Shown one piece after another: positions 1-8,932 of a stretch of DNA of 64,000 nt. The DNA comes from Zopfochytrium polystomum. Taxonomy: Eukaryota > Chytridiomycota > Chytridiomycetes > Chytridiales > Chytridiaceae. A program made the position numbers and the translations under genes. Every line of letters starts with the position of its first letter. Position 1 is the first letter of the stretch. The notes under the pieces were generated by a model. The model was not told the origin of the DNA and did no database searches. It worked only from the letters and a program-made list of their open reading frames with translations. The DNA lies in contig JAIVFJ010000098.1 in the NCBI GenBank assembly GCA_025765615.1, positions 1 through 64,000 on the forward strand. The letters are read 5' to 3'.

Positions 1-2
1 TC

Positions 3-557
3 CCAAGCACACCCACCACCCTGCAAGAGCTCTGGGAGGGGCTGGAGGCTACCTTTGGTGACCCCTACGCATCTTGGACAGCAAGATCCAAGCTCAAGCA
101 TATCAAGCAAGGAAAGCAATCTTGTGTGGCCTACACCAACCAATTCAAGCAACTAGCCAGAGACTCTGGATACAATGATGCAGCTCTGATGGAGCTGTAC
201 CATGATGGTCTCCATGAGTCTATCCAAGACATGCTCTCCCAGTCTCTGCACATCCCTGAGACCTTGGAAGAGTACATTCTCCTTGCCATCAAGATTGACA
301 ACAGACTCTACTCCAAGAGGCTGAAGCAAAGACAAGTAGGAACTACATCAAGACCTACCCCAGTCCCTCAAGCTCTTACAGTTCCTGAACCCATGCAAGT
401 GGATGCAGTTGAGACACTTCCTAAGGGTCCTCTGAGCCAAGAGGAGAAAACAAGGAGGGCCCAGCAGGGACTGTGTTTCTACTGTGGCTCCAAGGAGCAT
501 GCTGTCAAGGACTGCCCAAGGAAGAAGCACCCAAACTCCCAGGTCCAGGCTCACTGA
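3..557 (+). CDS. gag: Gag polyprotein, copy A (N-terminus outside window)
   Basis: The frame is open from the window edge to the TGA at 555-557. It encodes the C-terminal part of a capsid/nucleocapsid protein and ends with one intact CCHC zinc knuckle of spacing CX2CX4HX4C (CFYCGSKEHAVKDC), which binds RNA in Gag proteins. The flanking sequence is nearly identical to the complete 304-residue Gag of copy B. This copy keeps three residues (GKQ) missing from B. Translation is expected to continue into pol for a minority of ribosomes through a -1 shift at 530-536, just before the stop. Confidence 0.9.
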   Translation, partial: PSTPTTLQELWEGLEATFGDPYASWTARSKLKHIKQGKQSCVAYTNQFKQLARDSGYNDAALMELYHDGLHESIQDMLSQSLHIPETLEEYILLAIKIDNRLYSKRLKQRQVGTTSRPTPVPQALTVPEPMQVDAVETLPKGPLSQEEKTRRAQQGLCFYCGSKEHAVKDCPRKKHPNSQVQAH

Positions 558-575
558 GGGGCAATTCCCTGGACC
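530..575 (+). promoter_or_regulatory. Candidate -1 programmed frameshift signal (gag-pol, copy A)
   Basis: In the gag frame the heptamer reads C CCA AAC (530-536), the X XXY YYZ form used for simultaneous slippage. Five nucleotides later GGTCCAGG (542-549) can pair perfectly with CCTGGACC (568-575) across an 18-nt loop that contains the gag stop. A one-base backward shift leads exactly into the pol frame. The same heptamer, spacer and stem occur in copies B and C. The pol open frame has no ATG upstream of the protease, which fits expression by frameshifting. Confidence 0.72.
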
Positions 576-2842
576 CCCTTCCAAGCTGCCCCTGTTTCAT
601 CACCACCACCAGCACCACAAACACCTCAGATTCCAAGCCCCACCAACTCACCATGGATGTCAAGATTCAACTCTCACCCAAGTCAACCATCACAACCAAG
701 GCCCTTATCGACTCTGGATCATCCTGCAACATCATTGATGCCACCCTTGCCAAGTCTTGTGCCATTCCCACCATCAAGAAATCCACACCCCTCAAGGTCC
801 ACTTTGCCAATCATGCTCTGTTCAAGGAAATCAGCCATGAAACCAAGCTAAACCTCCACATCCAAGACTTTCCACCATCCATGGTCAACCTGGAAGTATT
901 GGATCTTGGCTCACCCACATTCTCTGTCATCCTGGGATTACCATGGCTGCAAGCCCAGAACCCTGCCATTGATTGGGTCACTGGTCAAGTCCAACCTCCA
1001 CCAATTGGAACAGTCACCCAAAACTCAAGTGAAGCCTCCAAGTCTCATTCTCTCAAGTCCCTGATTCAAGGTTCTCAGCCTAGTATCCAAGGTCAAAGAC
1101 AAATGACAGCTCCAGTATCAGCCTACAGCTCACAGATCCCAGCCAAGATTCAAGTTTCACAGTTCACAGTTCATAGTCAAGATTCCAGGACAGCTCATAG
1201 AGCTCACAGTCATGGCCAAGTCTGTAGTTCACAGAACCCACAGTCAAAGATTCAAGTACCACAGTTCACAGTCCAAATTCAAGATTCAAGCTCCACAGCT
1301 CACAGTCTTTGCCAAGAACAGAACCCTCAGTCAAAGATTCAAGAATCACAGTTCCCAGTCAACAATTCAAGCCCCACTGCTGATGAGCACAGAAGGACAG
1401 ACCTTGCACCTGAAGGGGGAGATGGTTTCACCCCACCATCCAAGACACACCTTTCATTGCTTCCTGACAGTGTGTGGGCCCATGCTATTTCCAAGGACCC
1501 CAAGCCTCACAAGATTCAAATCAGCCAAGAAGAGGAAAAACTTGAGATACTCAAGACAAGGCATGATGCAGCAACAGCTGGACACCCAGGAGAGCACAAG
1601 ACATATGAGCTTGTATCCAGAGACTTCTACTGGCCAGGCATGAGGAAGTACATCAAGAACTATGTCAGCAGCTGTGAAACCTGTCAAAGAAACAAATCCA
1701 GCAGACACAAGCCCTATGGACTTCTGGAGCCCCTCCCAATTGCCATCAGCCCTTGGTCATCAATATCCATGGACTTCATTGTGAAACTGCCCCCATCCCA
1801 TGGATTTGACTCTATCCTTGTTGTCATCTGCAGAAGGACAAAGTTGGCCCATTTCATCCCCTGCACTGAGAATATAGATGCACAAGGAACAGCAGACCTG
1901 TTTTTGCAGCACATATTCAGGCTCCATGGGCTGCCTCAGTCAATCGTCAGTGACAGAGGACCACAGTTCAGATCTCAATTTTGGAAAGCACTCACAGCAG
2001 CCCTTGGAATCAAGTCTCAACTGTCAACTGCTTATCACCCTCAGACTGATGGACAAACAGAAAGAACAAACCAGACTCTGGAGCAGTATTTGAGGTGCTA
2101 TGTCAGCTATCAACAGGATGATTGGCCCACCCTCCTTCCACTGGCAGAATTTGCTCTCAACAATTCTCTCCACTCAAGCACCCAGCTATCTCCTTTCTTT
2201 GCAACCTATGGCTTCAATCCAAGAGGAGATCTTCTGGGACAAGAGACCCTATCCAATGTCCAAGCTCCTGCTGCGGCTTCACACTTACATAAGCTCAAGA
2301 TCATCAACTCCTTCCTGGACTCCACCCTGAAGCAAGCCCAAGAAGATGCCTCAAGATTTGCCAACACTCACAGAATGGACCATGACCTTGCTGTGGGTCA
2401 GCAAGTTTGGCTTCTGAGGAAGAACTTGCAGACCAAAAGACCAAGTCCCAAGCTAGACAACCTCAAGTTGGGTCCTTTCAAGATCTTGGAGCAAATCAAT
2501 CCAGCCACCTTCAAGCTGGATCTCCCTGCATCCATGAAGATCCACCCAGTTTTCCATGTCAGCCTTTTAGAGAAGTTTGTGGCCAACTCCATTCCAGGCA
2601 GAGTTGTTCCTCCTCCTCCTCCAGTTGAGGTAGAAGGTGAAGAGGAATTTGAGGTTGAACAAATCTTGGATGCCAAGTGGTTTGGAAGAACACTCAAGTT
2701 CCTTGTTAAGTGGAAAGGTTACTCAGATGCTGACAACACCTGGGAGCCTGAGTCAAACCTCACTCACTGCCAAGACCTTCTGCTCGAGTTCAAGACCAGG
2801 TACCCCACCAAGTTGCAGAAGAGGCCTAAAAGGGGGAGATGA
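536..2842 (+). CDS. pol: Pol polyprotein lacking RT and RNase H, copy A
   Basis: The frame follows the frameshift site and runs 768 codons to the TGA at 2840-2842. Visible parts are a retropepsin-like protease (ALIDSGSSCNII), a long Gln/Ser linker with repeats of the SKIQVPQF type, an HHCC integrase finger (H..H..CETC), an integrase core with MDF, SDRGPQFRS and HPQTDGQTER motifs, and a C-terminal chromodomain (FLVKWKGYSDADNTWEPE). The chromodomain usually steers integration to particular chromatin. There is no YxDD reverse transcriptase and no RNase H, and the frame stays open across the deletion. The element cannot copy itself without enzyme from another copy. Confidence 0.9.
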   Translation, partial: LPGPGSLRGNSLDPLPSCPCFITTTSTTNTSDSKPHQLTMDVKIQLSPKSTITTKALIDSGSSCNIIDATLAKSCAIPTIKKSTPLKVHFANHALFKEISHETKLNLHIQDFPPSMVNLEVLDLGSPTFSVILGLPWLQAQNPAIDWVTGQVQPPPIGTVTQNSSEASKSHSLKSLIQGSQPSIQGQRQMTAPVSAYSSQIPAKIQVSQFTVHSQDSRTAHRAHSHGQVCSSQNPQSKIQVPQFTVQIQDSSSTAHSLCQEQNPQSKIQESQFPVNNSSPTADEHRRTDLAPEGGDGFTPPSKTHLSLLPDSVWAHAISKDPKPHKIQISQEEEKLEILKTRHDAATAGHPGEHKTYELVSRDFYWPGMRKYIKNYVSSCETCQRNKSSRHKPYGLLEPLPIAISPWSSISMDFIVKLPPSHGFDSILVVICRRTKLAHFIPCTENIDAQGTADLFLQHIFRLHGLPQSIVSDRGPQFRSQFWKALTAALGIKSQLSTAYHPQTDGQTERTNQTLEQYLRCYVSYQQDDWPTLLPLAEFALNNSLHSSTQLSPFFATYGFNPRGDLLGQETLSNVQAPAAASHLHKLKIINSFLDSTLKQAQEDASRFANTHRMDHDLAVGQQVWLLRKNLQTKRPSPKLDNLKLGPFKILEQINPATFKLDLPASMKIHPVFHVSLLEKFVANSIPGRVVPPPPPVEVEGEEEFEVEQILDAKWFGRTLKFLVKWKGYSDADNTWEPESNLTHCQDLLLEFKTRYPTKLQKRPKRGR

Positions 2843-3199
2843 TGTTATGAATCACCCTCTGGAAACCTCTGGAACCTTCTAGAACATTCCTTCATGGAAC
2901 CTTCTGGAACCTTCTGGAACCTTCTAGAACATTCCTTCATGGAACCTTGTGGAACCTTCTGGAACCTTCTTTGCTTTCCTGACTTGTCTTGTTGTTGTCA
3001 TTGGTATCATTGGTATCATTGTATTACTAATTGCTCTTTCTGGAACTTTCTTGGAGTCTTGACAAGGAACACTCTCAAAAGGTATAAAAGGGGGATGGGG
3101 GACCTGTCCCATCCCTCAAGTGAATTATTGTTTCCAATACAATCATCACTCCTCTCAGTTCCTTGCCATGCCTTGCCTTGTCCTGCCATGTTCCTGACA
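2843..3199 (+). repeat. 3' LTR of copy A (357 bp)
   Basis: It starts TGTTATGAATC next to the polypurine tract and pol stop, and ends CCTGACA, giving the usual TG...CA ends. It is longer than the 298-bp LTRs of copy B because of an extra block of GGAACCTTCT repeats. TATA box TATAAAA is at 3083-3089 and the probable transcript start AAGTGAATTAT at 3118-3128. Confidence 0.92.
2871..3089 (+). promoter_or_regulatory. LTR promoter: heat-shock-element array plus TATA box
   Basis: Between 2871 and 2970 the LTR is built of alternating GAA and TTC pentamers at fixed 5-bp spacing, for example GGAACCTTCTAGAACATTCC (GAA-nn-TTC-nn-GAA-nn-TTC), with an unbroken run of eight units. A further TTCnnGAAnnTTC lies at 3038-3050, close to TATAAAA at 3083-3089. 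This is the consensus bound by heat-shock factor trimers. The same array, with different copy number, is present in every LTR of the family in this window. Regulation by heat shock is inferred. Confidence 0.7.
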
Positions 3200-3444
3200 A
3201 AGGCCGAAAACCCAACCTATGCCACCTTGGAATTTTCAGCTGCCTCATTGTCACACTCAACAATGAGTACACAGAACCTGCAAACTCGCGCAAGACCAAG
3301 TTCTCTCCTCAGGCCTCACTTGGACTCTTCTTGGGTTTCGACACAGACAGCGAGTCTATTGCCCTCAGCTACAACTTTGCTGGACAGACCAATCTTCAGA
3401 CACGCCACTATAACTTGCATGAGGAGGGTTTTTTTGGAGGATGA
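3200..3444 (+). pseudogene. Ty1/copia pol fragment
   Basis: Immediately after LTR A, one frame encodes KFSPQASLGLFLGFDTDSES followed by a NLQTRHYNLHEEGFF-like stretch. This resembles the segment after the copia integrase (FSP.a..GIFLGYD...s..V.f.E). It has no start codon and no neighbouring RT, so it is a short relic, possibly the target into which copy A inserted. Confidence 0.55.
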
Positions 3445-4567
3445 CAGTCATGAAGACAGTCATCATACCAAACTCCTTGCTTGCATATTGTTCAAATATT
3501 CACTCAGAAGTATGATTGTACAGTTTTGGTGAGTCGCAATATTCAGTTTAAAATGCATTCAAGGGGCCCCTTACATTCTTTGTGCTGGAAGGGCAATTTG
3601 AACAAAATTATCTGGCCTTGAGCTGGTGAGTTCCTGTATCAACTGTGTTGTGAAAGTCTGCTGATCATGTTTCATGTTGTCACAGCGCACTGAAGGACAA
3701 CGCAACTTTCACATCCCAAGATGAAGTGATGCATTTGAAGAGTGGGTTTGAGATTTTAATTATTTTTTGTTCTTCTTTTTTATAACAGAAGACATCTTGA
3801 TTGCTTCAGGAAGCAAAACTGTTGCACCTGCTTGGGAGAGAGGCCGTTACAGGGGATGAAGGGGAAGGGCGTACTGGCTGGTTGCAAATGGCCACTGCAT
3901 TGTTTTGGGGCATACTATAACTGCAAGGTCCAGAAATCTGGGCCATGGGAAGCAAAAATAATTGCCAGGTGTCTAATTGTGCATTATTGGCTGTGGATTC
4001 CTGTGGCAGCTGTTTGGACCAGGCCACAGTTTCTCTTAGCTGGACAACCCTGGCTCATACTTCACCATTGCTGTAGAAAGCCCAATCTGCTGGCTGGCCA
4101 TCTCCAGTGGACAGCCATGGCCATTGGACGGCTGTGGCAAGTTGGCAACAGGATGCCCAGCCACTTTGGACAACCAGCCACTTTGGCTTGCCAAAGTCCA
4201 CAGTTCCTCCCCAATTAGTGCCACAATTTCTGATGTGACTGCCTTGTGGAGGAGACATACACTGAGAGACAGTTGTGCATGGATCACTTTGTGTGGCCGT
4301 TGTTTTTCTTCCCACCTCAGGCTGGCCAGCAGTGGTTGAGCAGGACAGCGCTGCGTTGAGCTTTGCCACACTGTGTGTGGCTGTGTGTGTGTATGTGTGC
4401 AAACGTGTGTGCGTGCATGCATAGGTCTTTATCTCTGTGTGCAAGTGTGTTTGTCTGGACAAGCATTGCTCACACTGCCTAGCCTTGGCCCACTGCAACA
4501 GATTGGCCAGCACATCAATCAAAGCTGCTTGAGTTTGAGTTGGGCTAGTCAAACAGTGAATTAGGGA
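3445..4567. other. No gene recognised; contains a short GT-rich tract
   Basis: Open frames here are short, lack family motifs and overlap on both strands. A (GT)n-like stretch sits at about 4373-4412. Confidence 0.5.
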
Positions 4568-4659
4568 GCCTTCTGCTCAGCTGGCAGAGCGTATCCCTTG
4601 TAGGAGGTCACACAGCCCTTGCAAGGATAAGGTTGTCGGTCTGATTCCAGCAGAGGGCA
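4568..4659 (+). tRNA. tRNA-Thr(TGT) with intron, possibly degenerate
   Basis: Acceptor arms GCCTTCT/AGAGGGC pair, the D arm is GCTC...GAGC, and the anticodon stem TATCC/GGATA encloses loop CTTGTA with an intron after position 37. The anticodon is TGT. The sequence matches the tRNA-Thr(AGT) at 35040 in layout. The T loop reads TCTGATT instead of TTCGATT, which damages the B box, so it may be a pseudogene. Confidence 0.55.
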
Positions 4660-4703
4660 GAGATTGGCTTTGTTGACATTTTTGCTTACAATCACACAAT
4701 GAT

Positions 4704-4774
4704 TGCAACAGCCGGGAATCGGACCCGGGTCTACCGCGTGGCAGGCGATAATTCTACCACTGAACCACTGTTGC
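4704..4774 (-). tRNA. tRNA-Gly(GCC)
   Basis: On the minus strand the sequence begins GCAACAGTGGTTCAGTGG and folds into a standard cloverleaf with acceptor GCAACAG/CTGTTGC and anticodon loop CTGCCAC (GCC). There is no intron. The T loop is TCCGATT, one base off the consensus. Confidence 0.88.
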
Positions 4775-5451
4775 TTGTTCTAATTGGGAATTATTTGTTT
4801 TCTCTCAACCTTTCGAAACAAAACCTTCATCTTGCCCCCAACACTTTGAGGCTTATCATGCTTCTCCTGAGCTGCTGTGGGACCCCTTTCACACTGCAGG
4901 CTGGCTGGGGTGGCTGTGATAGCGTTTCTAGCTCTGACTGTTTCATTTGGACTTCTAGGACCAGAAGCTTGCTGCAAAATGGTTTGAGGCTTCGAGGCCA
5001 GAGCAGCCAAGGCCACCTCCAAGTGCTCATGCAGTGTCAAAAGCAGTAGAAGTGTCAATAGCACTGGGACCAGTGCAAATGTCATTCATTTTTCCTCAGG
5101 GTTACTCACAACATAACAGTGCTGTCCAGATGATAGTTGGTCCTCCAAAAAGAACATTGTAGCTGAGCTGTGATTTTCCATCTGAGTGGACGCTGTGGGC
5201 AGTGTTGGTGTAGCCAGCAACATTGAGAATTCTCATATGCTGCTCTCTGTGATCTTTGCTGAAAGCGCTGAGATACCAAATCTGCTGGAGCGAGATCCCC
5301 AGTCGCGTGTGTGTTGCCAGGTAGTTGGTGCTGCCGAGAATTGCCTGATATAGTTTCTGAGCTGCAGCTGCTTAACAAACCCCTAGATTGCAATCAAAGT
5401 AAGGCTCCAACAAAGGGCGTGACATAAGCAAGCAGCACACACCAAGCCAAG
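4775..5451. other. No feature recognised
   Basis: Only short overlapping frames without recognisable motifs are visible between the tRNA-Gly and the tRNA-Arg-like sequence. Confidence 0.45.
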
Positions 5452-5520
5452 GGCGTGTGGCAAAATGGTTACCACGCTTGACTACGAATCAAGAGATTCC
5501 AGATTCGACCTGGCACACTC
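5452..5520 (+). tRNA. tRNA-Arg(ACG)-like, probably degenerate
   Basis: A clear anticodon arm CTTGA-CTACGAA-TCAAG gives anticodon ACG, followed by AGATT and a TTCGA T loop. The D arm and acceptor pair imperfectly and the T stem appears one base short, so this is probably a decaying copy. Confidence 0.5.
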
Positions 5521-5904
5521 GCTCCAACACCCAGCCTTGATGGCGCACAGGGGGCCTTAGAAAAAGGAATCTGGGCTGTGAGGATTTGCAGAGAGTTGAG
5601 GACATGGGACCTAATGCGTTAGGAGCGTGACAGAGGTGACAGTGGCAACAACAAGAGTGTCAAAACTGGACTGTCAGTGGTTGAATGTTTTCTTCTTATT
5701 GAAAAAGCTACAAAGTGGCAAGATCTTGTAAAGAATGTGCAGCGACCAGTTGAACCAAGTACAAGAATACAGGGGTAAACAAACAAGCTAACAATTTTCT
5801 GGTTCCTTTGACCCTGGGACAATCTGCCCGATTTAGCAAGGCCAAGTCTGCAGTTTCAGGATTGGTGCTTGAGGCGAAGGGGCCAGATTACGCCCACGTC
5901 ACAA
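5521..5904. other. No feature recognised
   Basis: Intergenic DNA between two tRNA sequences, with no coding or repeat signal I can support. Confidence 0.4.
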
Positions 5905-5976
5905 GGGGCTTTGGTCTAGGGGTATGATTCCTTCTTAGGGTGGAGGAGGTCCCGGGTTCAAGTCCCGGAAGCCCCC
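5905..5976 (+). tRNA. tRNA-Pro(AGG)
   Basis: Acceptor GGGGCTT/AAGCCCC, anticodon arm CCTTC-TTAGGGT-GGAGG with anticodon AGG, and an intact T arm with loop TTCAAGT. No intron is present. Confidence 0.9.
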
Positions 5977-6321
5977 TGAATCGTTGCTTCAAGTTACAGC
6001 TTGGTCAGCGCACCAACTTGAGCTGTTGCTGTGCAGTGTTAAAGAGCCTCATGGTTGTTTTGACCTGCAAATGCTGTGGAAGCCTGGCACAAGCTCCTTG
6101 ACCACTGGTGGAAGGTGGATGTGGAACCTTTGGGAAAAATTGTGTCAGGATGGGGTGGGATGGGAAGGATGTACAATTGTAAGCCAATCTTCCAGTCACT
6201 GGCAAAACTTGTGTCTTACACAGCAAGCTGTTTTTGATGCACCTGTTTGGATTGGGTCTGTTGGCGTAGGTAGTGTCCAGGAAGTTTAACCTGACACTGT
6301 GGGGCAAATGGGCACCTTGTG

Positions 6322-6619
6322 TGTCAGGAACAGGGCAGGACAGGACAAGGCAGACAAGGAACTGAGAGGAGTGATGATTGTATTGGAAACAATAATTCAC
6401 TTGAGGGATGGGACAGGTCCCCCATCCCCCTTTTATACCTTTTGAGAGTCTTCCTTGTCAAGACTCAAAGAAAGTTCCAGAAAGAGCAATTAGTAATACA
6501 ATGATACCAATGATACCAATGACAACAAGACAAGTCAGGAAAACAAAGAAGGTTCCAGAAGGTTCCATGAAGGAATGTTCTAGAAGGTTCCAGAGGTTTC
6601 CAGAGGGTGATTCATAACA
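6322..6619 (-). repeat. 3' LTR of copy B
   Basis: 298 bp with TG...CA ends in element orientation. It abuts the pol stop and the polypurine tract, and by eye is identical to the 5' LTR at 9860-10157. Confidence 0.95.
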
Positions 6620-8926
6620 TCATCTCCCCTTTTTAGGCCTCTTCTGCAACTTGGTGGGGTACCTGGTCTTGAACTTGAGCAGAAGGTCTTGGCAGTGAGT
6701 GAGGTTTGACTCAGGTTCCCAGGTGTTGTCAGCATCTGAGTAACCTTTCCACTTAACAAGGAACTTGAGTGTCCTTCCAAACCACTTGGCATCCAAGATT
6801 TGTTCAACCTCAAATTCCTCTTCACCTTCTACCTCAACTGGAGGAGGAGGAGGAACAACTCTGCCTGGAATGGAATTGGCCACAAACTTCTCCAAAAGGC
6901 TGACATGGAAAACTGGGTGGATCTTCATGGATGCAGGGAGATCCAGCTTGAAGGTGACTGGATTGATTTGCTCCAAGATCTTGAAAGGTCCCAACTTGAG
7001 GTTGTCTAGCTTGGGACTTGGTCTTTTGGTCTGCAAGTTCTTCCTCAGAAGCCAAACTTGCTGACCCACAGCAAGGTCATGGTCCATTCTGTGAGTGTTG
7101 GCGAATCTTGAGGCATCTTCTTGGGCTTGCTTCAGGGTGGAGTCCAGGAAGGTGCTGATGATCTTGAGCTTATGCAAGTGTGAAGCCACAGCAGGAGCTT
7201 GGACATTGGATAGGGTCTCTTGTCCCAGAAGATCTCCTCTTGGATTGAAGCCATAGGTTGCAAAGAAAGGAGATAGCTGGGTGCTTGAGTGGAGAGAATT
7301 GTTGAGAGCAAATTCTGCCAGCGGAAGGAGGGTGGGCCAATCATCCTGTTGATAGCTGACATAGCACCTCAAATACTGCTCCAGGGTCTGGTTTGTTCTT
7401 TCTGTTTGTCCATCAGTCTGAGGGTGATAAGCAGTTGACAGTTGAGACTTGATTCCAAGGGCTGCTGTGAGTGCTTTCCAAAATTGAGATCTGAACTGAG
7501 GTCCTCTGTCACTGATGATTGACTGAGGCAGCCCATGGAGCCTGAATATGTGCTGCAAAAACAAGTCTGCTGTTCCTTGTGCATCTATATTCTCAGTGCA
7601 GGGGATAAAATGGGCCAACTTTGTCCTTCTGCAGATGACAACAAGGATAGAGTCAAATCCATGGGATGAGGGCAGTTTCACAATGAAGTCCATGGATATT
7701 GATGACCAAGGGCTGATGGCAATTGGGAGGGGCTCCAGAAGTCCATAGGGCTTGTGTCTGCTGGATTTGTTTCTTTGACAGGTTTCACAGCTGCTGACAT
7801 AGTTCTTGATGTACTTCCTCATGCCTGGCCAGTAGAAGTCTCTGGATACAAGCTCATATGTCTTGTGCTCTCCTGGGTGTCCAGCTGTTGCTGCATCATG
7901 CCTTGTCTTGAGTATCTCAAGTTTTTCCTCTTCTTGGCTGATTTGAATCTTGTGAGGCTTGGGGTCCTTGGAAATAGCATGGGCCCACACACTGTCAGGA
8001 AGCAATGAAAGGTGTGTCTTGGATGGTGGGGTGAAACCATCTCCCCCTTCAGGTGCAAGGTCTGTCCTTCTGTGCTCATCAGCAGTGGGGCTTGAATTGT
8101 TGACTGGGAACTGTGATTCTTGAATCTTTGACTGAGGGTTCTGTTCTTGGCAAAGACTGTGAGCTGTGGAGCTTGAATCTTGAATTTGGACTGTGAACTG
8201 TGGTACTTGAATCTTTGACTGTGGGTTCTGTGAACTACAGACTTGGCCATGACTGTGAGCTCTATGAGCTGTGCTGGAATCTTGACTATGAACTGTGAAC
8301 TGTGAAACTTGAATCTTGGCTGGGATCTGTGAGCTGCAGGCTGATACTGGAGCTGTCATTTGTGGTTGACCTTGGATACTAGGCTGAGAGCCTTGAATCA
8401 GGGACTTGAGAGCATGAGACTTGGAGGCTTGACTTGAGTTTTGGGTGACTGTTCCAATTGGTGGAGGTTGGACTTGACCAGTGACCCAATCAATGGCAGG
8501 GTTCTGGGCTTGCAGCCATGGTAATCCCAGGATGACAGAGAATGTGGGTGAGCCAAGATTCAATACTTCCAGGTTGACCATGGATGGTGGAAAGTCTTGG
8601 ATGTGGAGGTTTAGCTTGGTTTCATGGCTGATTTCCTTGAACAGAGCATGATTGGCAAAGTGAACCTTGAGGGGTGTGAATTTCTTGATGGTGGGAATGG
8701 CACAAGACTTGGCAAGGGTGGCATCAATGATGTTGCAGGATGATCCAGAGTCTATAAGGGCCTTGGTTGTGATGGTTGACTTGGGTGAGAGTTGAATCTT
8801 GACATCCATGGTGAGTTGGTGGGGCTTGGAATCTGAGGTGTTTGTGGTGCTGGTGGTGGTGATGAAACAGGGGCAGCTTGGAGGAGGGTCCAGGGAATTG
8901 CCCCTCAGTGAGCCTGGACCTGGGAG
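6620..8926 (-). CDS. pol: Pol polyprotein lacking RT and RNase H, copy B
   Basis: The 768-codon frame, entered by the -1 shift at 8926-8932, is intact. It carries protease (DSGSSCNIIDAT), linker repeats, integrase zinc finger, integrase core (MDFIVKLP, SDRGPQFRS, HPQTDGQTERTNQ) and chromodomain (VKWKGYSDADNTWEPES). The linker joins directly to the region after RNase H, so the catalytic RT and RNase H domains are missing while the frame is kept. Integrase and protease look functional, which could let this element supply those two activities while borrowing RT. Confidence 0.93.
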   Translation of the reverse strand, partial: LPGPGSLRGNSLDPPPSCPCFITTTSTTNTSDSKPHQLTMDVKIQLSPKSTITTKALIDSGSSCNIIDATLAKSCAIPTIKKFTPLKVHFANHALFKEISHETKLNLHIQDFPPSMVNLEVLNLGSPTFSVILGLPWLQAQNPAIDWVTGQVQPPPIGTVTQNSSQASKSHALKSLIQGSQPSIQGQPQMTAPVSACSSQIPAKIQVSQFTVHSQDSSTAHRAHSHGQVCSSQNPQSKIQVPQFTVQIQDSSSTAHSLCQEQNPQSKIQESQFPVNNSSPTADEHRRTDLAPEGGDGFTPPSKTHLSLLPDSVWAHAISKDPKPHKIQISQEEEKLEILKTRHDAATAGHPGEHKTYELVSRDFYWPGMRKYIKNYVSSCETCQRNKSSRHKPYGLLEPLPIAISPWSSISMDFIVKLPSSHGFDSILVVICRRTKLAHFIPCTENIDAQGTADLFLQHIFRLHGLPQSIISDRGPQFRSQFWKALTAALGIKSQLSTAYHPQTDGQTERTNQTLEQYLRCYVSYQQDDWPTLLPLAEFALNNSLHSSTQLSPFFATYGFNPRGDLLGQETLSNVQAPAVASHLHKLKIISTFLDSTLKQAQEDASRFANTHRMDHDLAVGQQVWLLRKNLQTKRPSPKLDNLKLGPFKILEQINPVTFKLDLPASMKIHPVFHVSLLEKFVANSIPGRVVPPPPPVEVEGEEEFEVEQILDAKWFGRTLKFLVKWKGYSDADNTWEPESNLTHCQDLLLKFKTRYPTKLQKRPKKGR

Positions 8927-8932
8927 TTTGGG
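8887..8932 (-). promoter_or_regulatory. Candidate -1 frameshift signal, copy B
   Basis: The reverse complement of 8926-8932 is CCCAAAC in the gag frame. The 8-bp stem GGTCCAGG/CCTGGACC (8913-8920 with 8887-8894) follows after 5 nt, as in copies A and C. Confidence 0.7.

Larger units (their letters stand above)
1..3199 (+). mobile_element. Ty3/gypsy chromovirus, copy A (5' end outside window)
   Basis: This is the 3' part of an LTR retrotransposon: partial gag, pol in the -1 frame, a polypurine tract (about 2828-2842) and a 3' LTR at 2843-3199. Pol order is aspartic protease, Gln/Ser-rich linker, integrase zinc finger, integrase core, chromodomain, which defines a chromovirus. Reverse transcriptase and RNase H are absent: at about 1387-1394 the linker passes straight into sequence that follows RNase H in copy C. 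It lies in inverted orientation to the near-identical copy B. The 5' LTR and target duplication cannot be seen. Confidence 0.93.

Noticed and set aside
473..535. GTG start for pol upstream of the frameshift site
   Set aside because: There is no ATG in this frame before the protease, and the gag stop, heptamer and stem explain entry into pol better.
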